Part shown: positions 7,085-12,794 of the stretch, piece after piece | How the letters are laid out: each line of letters begins with the position of its first letter | Numbering within the stretch: position 1 is the first letter of the stretch | Source of the DNA: Sandaracinaceae bacterium | GTDB lineage: Bacteria; Myxococcota_A; Polyangia; Polyangiales; Sandaracinaceae | Direction of reading: 5' to 3' | DNA length: 16,453 nt | Assembly: GCA_025056955.1 (NCBI GenBank) | Contig: JANWYL010000038.1 | Coordinates: 1 to 16,453, forward strand | Notes under the pieces: model-generated | What the model was told of the DNA's origin: nothing | Seen by the model: only the letters and a program-made list of their open reading frames with translations | Databases searched by the model: none | Made by a program: the position numbers and the translations under genes

Positions 7085-10000
7085 TCACTCTATGCTAACC
7101 CCAAGCGAGCGGAGCTCACGGATCACATCGATTCGATCCACTGCACCCTGTGGAGCCAAGCGCAAGTAATGCTTGTAGTGCTCAACTGCTGCCTCCCGGT
7201 TGCCAAGGAATTTTTGGGCTTCACCAATGGTGCGGTGAGCATCGGCAAGCCAGGGGGGATCGGATGGAGCAGCTTCCGCCAAGGCGATGGCTCGGGAGAG
7301 GGCGCGTGCGCTGTCTTGGACTCGGCCCGCATCAAGGGCCAAGCGGCCAAGGCGGTACCACCATTCTGCACGATCCGGGGCCAGGGAGAGGGCTTGCTCA
7401 TAGGCAGCAATCGCTTGGAGAATTTGCCGGAGCTGATCATGGCATTCGGCCATGCCAGCAAGGGCTTCAATTCGCGAGGGATTAAGCTCTCGTGCACGGC
7501 GAAAGTCTTCGAGCGCATCCCGCACAGCACCCATGCGCAAAAGGATCCGTCCCCTCAGCCAGTAGGCATCGCCCAGAGAGCGGTCGCGGGCCATGACTGC
7601 ATCGAGATGGCTTTTTGATTCTCCGAGCTGCCCATTTTCAAGGGCCGCCCAAGCCGCATAGAGGTGAAACTCTGGTGGTTTGCCATCAAGCTGGATCGCG
7701 CGCTCAAAACGGCGCAGGGCCTGAGGAAATTGGCCTCGTGCAAAATCAATGCGCCCCATGAGGTACTCGATTTCGGCTGAAGCAGCCCTGCCCTTTTGCG
7801 CGCGGCTCAACACCTCCTGCGCCGAATCATATTGACCAGAGGCCACATAGGCTGCACCAAGCCGCAAAAGGAGCTCGGGATCCTCCGGCTGCTCCTTGAG
7901 GGCCCGCTCGTAGAAAGCCACCGCCTGCTCTGCTTGACCGCGGCTTTCAAAGAGCATGCCCCTTTCGAGAGCCAGGCCAGGGTAATTTGGATCGATCGCG
8001 GCTGTGGCTTCGAACTCCCGGGCAGCCTCCTCCAGGCGCCCGCTTCTGCGCAAAGCCACTCCAAACATAAAACGCGCTTCTGGAAAATCGGGAACAAGCT
8101 CTGCGGCGCGTTCAAATTCGCGAAGCGCTCCTTCCAAATGCCCACGCTCAAGCTCAAGACGGCCCAGCTGCAAGCGCATCGAAGCATCTTCCATCACGTG
8201 GCTTCTCGCCGACTCAAGAACGGCTTGGGCATCCGAATCCCGGTTTTGGGCGATGTACATCTTCGCCAAAGCCAGGTATCCCTCAAAACGCTTGGGATCG
8301 ACGCGTATCGCTTCGCGGTAGTGAAACTCAGCGCCCTCCCGATTTCCGAGCGCCTCCTCCACACGGCCAAGCTGCACCAACGCTTCGCTGTCTTCAGGCC
8401 GACTGGCAACAAGCCTTTCAAGATGGGCCTTGGCATCGCTGGCTCGTCCCAGCTCAATGAGGGCCCGTGCGGCACCAAGCAATGCCTCTTCGAGGGCGCT
8501 CCGACCGCTCAATGCCCGCACCTCCGCTGCGTCTTCTCGAGCGATCACAGCCTCAAAACGCGTCAAGGCTTCTGAATAACGCTTCTGACTCAAAAACATG
8601 CGCCCTGCCCCAAGCACCGCCTCCACCTGCGAAGGATCAAGCCCATGGGCCTTCTCGTAGGCAGCCAATGCCTGACTCAAACGGCCTTCTGTTTCTTCGA
8701 TCTGGCCAAGCCACACCATGGCTTGCGCTTTTTGCTTGGGTGTCGCAGCCAAAGGACGCCCTTCCACTGGAAGCTCGCCAACCACTTCGCGAAGGCTCTT
8801 CCCGGCTTCTTCACCTTTTCCTTCTTGCCAAAGCAAAAGGGCAAGGGCCAAGCGGGCATCAACGTGTCTTGGGTTGATTTGAAGGACCTGCTCCAGTGTT
8901 TGGTGGTAAGAGTGCTTAAGATTTTGGGCCTCACTGCCTTCGGCCGCCTTCCACCTCTCTCCCAAAGACCGAGCGAGGCCCCAGGCAGCCGCCGCTCCTC
9001 CCCCCTTTGAACGCGCTGCCTCAAAGGCCGCCTGGGCCTCCGCCAACTTCCCAAGCGCAAGCAGAGCCTCCCCTCGAACCCAGTCCACAAAAGGATCAGC
9101 CCCTCCTCTCTCCAAGCGCTGGAGCTTATCAAGCGCCCCATTGGCGTTGCCTTGTCTCAGCTGATCGGCTGCAAGCGCCAACGCCATCGCAGCCGGATCG
9201 CGCTCTCGAAGCTCAAGCCGCTTTCGGATTGCGCTTGCGCGGGCAGCACTGCCAAGCCCATCGCCAAAGCGGAGCTTGTAAATCGACTCGTGGAGAAGGC
9301 TCCGCGCCAAAAGACCCCGATTGAGCCCTGCATCCCGGCGCACTGTGCCCAGCCGCACGACCGCAGCCTTTGCACTCTCAGGATCATCCCGCAGCATGAG
9401 CTCATCGGCTTCGCGAATCGCTGCCTGCACCTGGGCTGGATCACCGCTATAAAGCCACTCCTCAAAGGCATGGTAACCAAAGGGGCCGTAGGGAGTGAGG
9501 GCCAGGCTTCCACCAGCCAGCACCAAAGCACTCACCAAAAGACCCACCACAATCGCCGCTTTCCGCACCTTGTCTTGTGCTGCCTTAAGGCGCTCGGGGG
9601 ATTCGACCTGCTGTTGAGGGCCCCGGTCCTGGGTGGCCTCCACAAGCTCGACATCTCCCCCCTCCGGCAACTCGAGTTCACCTTCGCCAGAAAGCGCAGA
9701 AGGGCCATCCGGAAGCTCGGGCAAGGGCAAATCAAAGGCCTTCGATTCAAGCCCGCTTGAAGGGGAAGCACCAATATCTGGAACCTTCACCTTCCGAGGA
9801 GGAGGCAAATCGAGGTCGAGCGAGCCAAAACCAGAAGATGGTGATTCCTTGGTTTTCAACTTTCCTTGCATCGTGGTGCGCCTGGGTGGCGGCAAATCGA
9901 GCTCGAGTTCACCCATACTCCCTTCTCCGATGGCCCCTGGGTTGGATGAACTTGCTGGCTTCGGGACTAACAAGTCCAACTCTTCACCAATCTTCGCCCT

Positions 10001-10753
10001 TTCACTCCTTCGCTCTCTTTCAACATCCGTTGAAGGCGCAATCGCCCTCTTTGGGGAAGGCAAGTCGAGCTCCAAAGAGAGCGCTTCGCCCCCATTCGGC
10101 ATGGTGAGCTCAGGTTTCACCTTTGGAATTGGGAGGTCACCGTCAAATGAGTCCTTGGGAGATGTGGTGAAGTCGGAACGACGGGATTTTGGCCTTGGAA
10201 GCTCATCGTCCAAAGGCACCCTATCTCCAAGGAGTGCATCAAAAGGTGTTGCCCCCCCTGTAAGAGTTGGTGCGCGGCCGCTCGCTTTGGAAGCTGCGGG
10301 TTCTTGCTTTGGAGTTGGAAGGAGGGGATCAAGCTCCAACTCCTTCAAACCCTTTGGTGCAACCCCAATCGGAGGCAGGGCTTCCCCACCCAGGGGCTTA
10401 CTGGCCACGCCTTGTCGCAAAGCAGATCGGGGCGCTGGCAAATCCAAAGCATCTTTGGGGACAGGCAAAAGATCATCAAGCCGCTCTGCCCCTCTTGTAT
10501 GAGCACTGCCCTGACCTTTTTGACCAGATGGCGTAGGAAGATCCTCGATTTCACCAAAATTTAAGAAGGAAGGAGCAGGCCCAGCCTTAGAAGCAGCCCC
10601 CGGAGATCCACCCTCTTCTTCTGTGCGCCCGTCCGGAAAAGCCCGGAAAGAAGCGCCACATTTTGGGCACTTCATTCGCAACCCTTTCGCTGGCAAGCGC
10701 TTCTCATCAAAATCAAAGGAAGCGGTGCAGGCAGGACAACGGAGCTGGATCAT
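7085..10753 (-). CDS. Envelope-spanning zinc-ribbon / DLPxPK-motif / TPR protein
   Basis: The product is 1222 residues in four parts. Residues 1-40 form an MJ0042-type zinc ribbon with CPAC (6-9) and CPKC (29-32). Residues about 60-350 are a low-complexity Pro/Glu/Lys-rich region holding about eleven DLPxPK/R-like motifs. Residues about 399-420 are a single hydrophobic helix preceded by basic residues (DKVRK), which puts the zinc ribbon and motifs in the cytoplasm. Residues about 430-1222 are a long helical array with at least a dozen clear TPRs (for example EAAREFEATAAIDPNYPGLA and QAIAAYEQALSLAPDRAEWW), predicted periplasmic. From memory, myxobacteria have gliding-motility and related proteins (GltI/GltJ group) with similar zinc ribbon, proline-rich and TPR parts. 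That relation is not proven here and no motility genes are adjacent. ATG 10753 is preceded by a run of A and only a weak Shine-Dalgarno. The gene converges on malG and is divergent from the cyclo-ligase gene. Confidence 0.93.
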   Translation of the reverse strand: MIQLRCPACTASFDFDEKRLPAKGLRMKCPKCGASFRAFPDGRTEEEGGSPGAASKAGPAPSFLNFGEIEDLPTPSGQKGQGSAHTRGAERLDDLLPVPKDALDLPAPRSALRQGVASKPLGGEALPPIGVAPKGLKELELDPLLPTPKQEPAASKASGRAPTLTGGATPFDALLGDRVPLDDELPRPKSRRSDFTTSPKDSFDGDLPIPKVKPELTMPNGGEALSLELDLPSPKRAIAPSTDVERERRSERAKIGEELDLLVPKPASSSNPGAIGEGSMGELELDLPPPRRTTMQGKLKTKESPSSGFGSLDLDLPPPRKVKVPDIGASPSSGLESKAFDLPLPELPDGPSALSGEGELELPEGGDVELVEATQDRGPQQQVESPERLKAAQDKVRKAAIVVGLLVSALVLAGGSLALTPYGPFGYHAFEEWLYSGDPAQVQAAIREADELMLRDDPESAKAAVVRLGTVRRDAGLNRGLLARSLLHESIYKLRFGDGLGSAARASAIRKRLELRERDPAAMALALAADQLRQGNANGALDKLQRLERGGADPFVDWVRGEALLALGKLAEAQAAFEAARSKGGGAAAAWGLARSLGERWKAAEGSEAQNLKHSYHQTLEQVLQINPRHVDARLALALLLWQEGKGEEAGKSLREVVGELPVEGRPLAATPKQKAQAMVWLGQIEETEGRLSQALAAYEKAHGLDPSQVEAVLGAGRMFLSQKRYSEALTRFEAVIAREDAAEVRALSGRSALEEALLGAARALIELGRASDAKAHLERLVASRPEDSEALVQLGRVEEALGNREGAEFHYREAIRVDPKRFEGYLALAKMYIAQNRDSDAQAVLESARSHVMEDASMRLQLGRLELERGHLEGALREFERAAELVPDFPEARFMFGVALRRSGRLEEAAREFEATAAIDPNYPGLALERGMLFESRGQAEQAVAFYERALKEQPEDPELLLRLGAAYVASGQYDSAQEVLSRAQKGRAASAEIEYLMGRIDFARGQFPQALRRFERAIQLDGKPPEFHLYAAWAALENGQLGESKSHLDAVMARDRSLGDAYWLRGRILLRMGAVRDALEDFRRARELNPSRIEALAGMAECHDQLRQILQAIAAYEQALSLAPDRAEWWYRLGRLALDAGRVQDSARALSRAIALAEAAPSDPPWLADAHRTIGEAQKFLGNREAAVEHYKHYLRLAPQGAVDRIDVIRELRSLGVSIE
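9716..10543 (-). repeat. Protein-level repeat: about eleven DLPxPK/R-like motifs
   Basis: This stretch encodes residues 71-346 of the zinc-ribbon/TPR protein. Motif positions are DLPTPS 71, LLPVPK 95, DLPAPR 104, LLPTPK 144, ELPRPK 184, DLPIPK 206, DLPSPK 230, DLLVPK 260, DLPPPR 286, DLPPPR 315 and DLPLPE 341, often preceded by acidic and Leu residues (for example ELELDLPPPRR). Spacing is irregular (9 to 40 residues) and the DNA copies differ, so these are old, selected short linear motifs rather than a recent tandem expansion. Confidence 0.85.
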
Positions 10754-10852
10754 TTTTTTTAGCCTACCACGTCAATCGAAAATGCCCAGCCTTCTGCTTG
10801 GCCATATCGCTGACCCTTTGCAAAACTTTTTCGCTATCCTTCACTAGAACCC
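10754..10852. promoter_or_regulatory. Divergent intergenic region between the TPR gene and the cyclo-ligase gene
   Basis: These 99 bases lie between two divergent starts and should hold both promoters. There is a run of eight T at 10753-10760, which is A-rich leader on the minus strand. TTGCAA (10818-10823) and TATCCT (10835-10840) are only 11 bases apart, too close for a normal promoter. I see no convincing boxes or operator. Confidence 0.35.
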
Positions 10853-11494
10853 ATGGCAGAGCCATCCCCCCTCGAAAATGACCTTTTCTTCAGAATCCAG
10901 GTCAAAGCCGCCTTGCGAGAGCGAATCCGATCTTTGCGACGCGCCCTACCCGCCCTCGCCAGGTTGGAGCGATCGCAACGCATCGCCTCTCGTCTCTTCA
11001 ACCACCCTGCATGGGAGCGTGCAAACAGTGTTCTTCTTTATGCCTCCATGCCCACAGAGGTGAATACCCAACCGATCGAACAAAAAGCCCGGCAAATGAA
11101 AAAACGCATCGCATGCCCCCGCATCACAGAAAATCACCTAGATGTCCGCCTCTGGGAGGAAGGAGTTACTCCCTTCCCTCAAGGCCACCTCGCCCCTGAG
11201 CCCCCGCCAGATGCCCCTCCCTTTCCCCTCTCGGAGATTGAGCTTGTGGTTGTTCCTGCCATCGCCCTTGACCCCAGGGGAGCACGCATTGGTTACGGCA
11301 GGGGTTACTACGACCGCTTGCTTCCACTTTTGCCCAAGGCCCATTTCATTGGTATTATTTTCGACTTTCAACTGGTTTCCGAGGTACCAGAAACCCCTTA
11401 CGACGTGCGGGTGCACACTGTGATCACTGACTGCCGCACCATCGAGGCTTCCCCTTCTCCTCTCCTTCCAAACCTCGAGAAAAATTTCGATTAA
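10853..11494 (+). CDS. ygfA: 5-formyltetrahydrofolate cyclo-ligase
   Basis: This cytosolic one-carbon enzyme converts 5-formyl-THF to 5,10-methenyl-THF using ATP. The product is 213 residues, normal for the family (about 180-210). The N-terminal helix KAALRERIRSLRRAL (18-32) has the usual basic residues, and YASMPTEV (63-70) is the substrate strand. The strongest evidence is VVVPAIALDPRGARIGYGRG (132-151) followed by YYDRLL: the GxGxGYYD loop binds the ATP phosphates and Mg. The C-terminal block TPYDVRVHTVIT corresponds to the family's final conserved strand. The start ATG 10853 has no clear Shine-Dalgarno. The last 20 residues are a non-conserved tail. It stands alone: the gene before it is divergent and the thiolase gene converges on it with an 88-base gap. 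Confidence 0.95.
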   Translation: MAEPSPLENDLFFRIQVKAALRERIRSLRRALPALARLERSQRIASRLFNHPAWERANSVLLYASMPTEVNTQPIEQKARQMKKRIACPRITENHLDVRLWEEGVTPFPQGHLAPEPPPDAPPFPLSEIELVVVPAIALDPRGARIGYGRGYYDRLLPLLPKAHFIGIIFDFQLVSEVPETPYDVRVHTVITDCRTIEASPSPLLPNLEKNFD

Positions 11495-11582
11495 ATTCGA
11501 GCCCAATACGCACCAAGCACAGCAGTCAAAATTTACCCTTGCTCCACACCACCCTTGAGCAATCGATCAACTCGCCCTCTCA
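11495..11582. other. Convergent gap between the cyclo-ligase and thiolase genes
   Basis: These 88 bases separate two converging stop codons, so transcription from both sides should end here. The only pairing I can find is TTGCTC (11539-11544) with GAGCAA (11557-11562), a 6-bp stem with a 12-base loop. It has no T-run on either strand, so I do not call it a terminator. Confidence 0.4.
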
Positions 11583-12767
11583 TCACTCACCCTTGCGGTA
11601 AATCGTTACCACACATGCTCCCCCAAGCCCAAGGTTGTGCTGAAGGGCCACCTGCGCATTCGGCACCTGGCGCTCACCTGCTTGGCCACGGAGTTGCCAC
11701 ACCAACTCCACGGCTTGGGCAACCCCTGTCGCACCCAGCGGATGCCCCTTGCTCAAAAGGCCACCAGATGGGTTAATTACCCACCTCCCACCATAGGTGT
11801 TGTCTCCATCCCATACCATCTTTTCAGCTTCACCTTCACCCACAAGACCAAGTGCCTCATAGGTGAGTATCTCATTGGTCGTAAAGCAATCATGAAGCTC
11901 GATCACCTGAATGTCTTCGGGCCCAAGCCCTGCCTCTTCATAGGCTTGCTTCGCCGCTGCTCGGGCCATGTCATAACCCACCATCTTGATCATTGAATGC
12001 TCTTTGAAGCTTGAGGGAAAGTCGGTGGTCATTGCCTGGGCTGCGATCCAAACATCCCCCGCTCGCCCATGACGTTTTGCAAAGTCTTCGCTGGCAAGAA
12101 CCACCGCCGCTGCGCCACACGTGGGAGGGCAGCATTGGTACTTCGTGAGCGGTTCGAACACCTCTTGGCTTGCGAGAATTTCCTCAACTGTGTAGGTCTC
12201 GCGAAAGAGGGCGTAGGGATTGCGTGCCGCATGTTTGCGGGCTTTTTCAGCCACTTTGGCAAAAGTTTCTTTTTTTGTGCCGTACTTCCACCTGTATTCG
12301 CGCCCGGCGCCCCCAAACATCTGCGCAGCAGGGGGAGCTGCCACAATCCCTTGCTCCTCATTCATGAGCTGGGCGTGCCATTCGAGGGGGTTCGGGCGAT
12401 CGTTCCAAATCGCCGAAAGCGCCCCTTTCTGCATCTGCTCAAAGCCAACCACCAAAACACAATCCGCAAGCCCGCCCTCAATCGCCTGGCGCCCAAGAAA
12501 AAGGGCTGTGCTGCCTGTGGAGCAGTTGTTGTTGACATTGAAAATGGGAATGCCCCTCATCCCAAGCTCATAAACCACCCGCTGCCCACACGTTGAATCG
12601 CCATACACATAGCCCGCATAGACTTGCTCGATCTTTTCGAAACCAATCCCTGCATCCTTCAGGGCCTCGCGCATCGCGTTTGAAGCCATGACCACATAGT
12701 CATCGCTCGCCCCTGGCTTTTGGAATTTGACCATCCCTGCACCGATCACGCACACCTTCCGCTTCAT
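11583..12767 (-). CDS. SCP-x-type 3-ketoacyl-CoA thiolase (lipid-transfer-protein thiolase)
   Basis: This 394-residue thiolase would cleave 3-ketoacyl-CoA with CoA. It follows animal SCP-x closely along its length: YGDSTCGQR (55-63), NVNNNCSTGSTAL (77-89) with nucleophile Cys82, AAQMFGGAG, ELHDCFTTNE (290-299) with His292, the block DNTYGG..WVINPSGGLLSKGHP (322-343) with His342, and QHNLGLGGACVV near the end. Human SCP-x is remembered as having nearly the same blocks (for example ELHDCFSTNELLTYEALGL). SCP-x acts on 2-methyl-branched and bile-acid-precursor 3-ketoacyl-CoAs. Unlike human SCP-x, this protein ends right after the thiolase fold and has no SCP2 domain. There is no peroxisomal targeting tripeptide. 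The start ATG 12767 is fixed by AAGGAGG four bases upstream. It lies 27 bases downstream of the multifunctional-enzyme gene on the same strand, so the two are almost certainly co-transcribed. Confidence 0.94.
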   Translation of the reverse strand: MKRKVCVIGAGMVKFQKPGASDDYVVMASNAMREALKDAGIGFEKIEQVYAGYVYGDSTCGQRVVYELGMRGIPIFNVNNNCSTGSTALFLGRQAIEGGLADCVLVVGFEQMQKGALSAIWNDRPNPLEWHAQLMNEEQGIVAAPPAAQMFGGAGREYRWKYGTKKETFAKVAEKARKHAARNPYALFRETYTVEEILASQEVFEPLTKYQCCPPTCGAAAVVLASEDFAKRHGRAGDVWIAAQAMTTDFPSSFKEHSMIKMVGYDMARAAAKQAYEEAGLGPEDIQVIELHDCFTTNEILTYEALGLVGEGEAEKMVWDGDNTYGGRWVINPSGGLLSKGHPLGATGVAQAVELVWQLRGQAGERQVPNAQVALQHNLGLGGACVVTIYRKGE

Positions 12768-12771
12768 TGCG

Positions 12772-12778
12772 CCTCCTT
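12772..12778 (-). promoter_or_regulatory. Consensus Shine-Dalgarno of the thiolase gene
   Basis: AAGGAGG reads on the minus strand, four bases before ATG 12767, in the 27-base gap after the upstream stop. It is one of the best ribosome binding sites in the window and supports independent, efficient translation of the second gene of the operon. Confidence 0.8.
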
Positions 12779-12794
12779 CTTTGCTTTGAAAGCA

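Noticed and set aside
10754..10852. 6S RNA upstream of the cyclo-ligase gene, because ssrS precedes ygfA in gammaproteobacteria
   Set aside because: The gap is only 99 bases, too short for a 6S RNA of about 180 bases, and I see no matching fold.
11539..11562. Inverted repeat TTGCTC/GAGCAA in the convergent gap, considered as a terminator
   Set aside because: A 6-bp stem with a 12-base loop and no T-run on either side could occur by chance.
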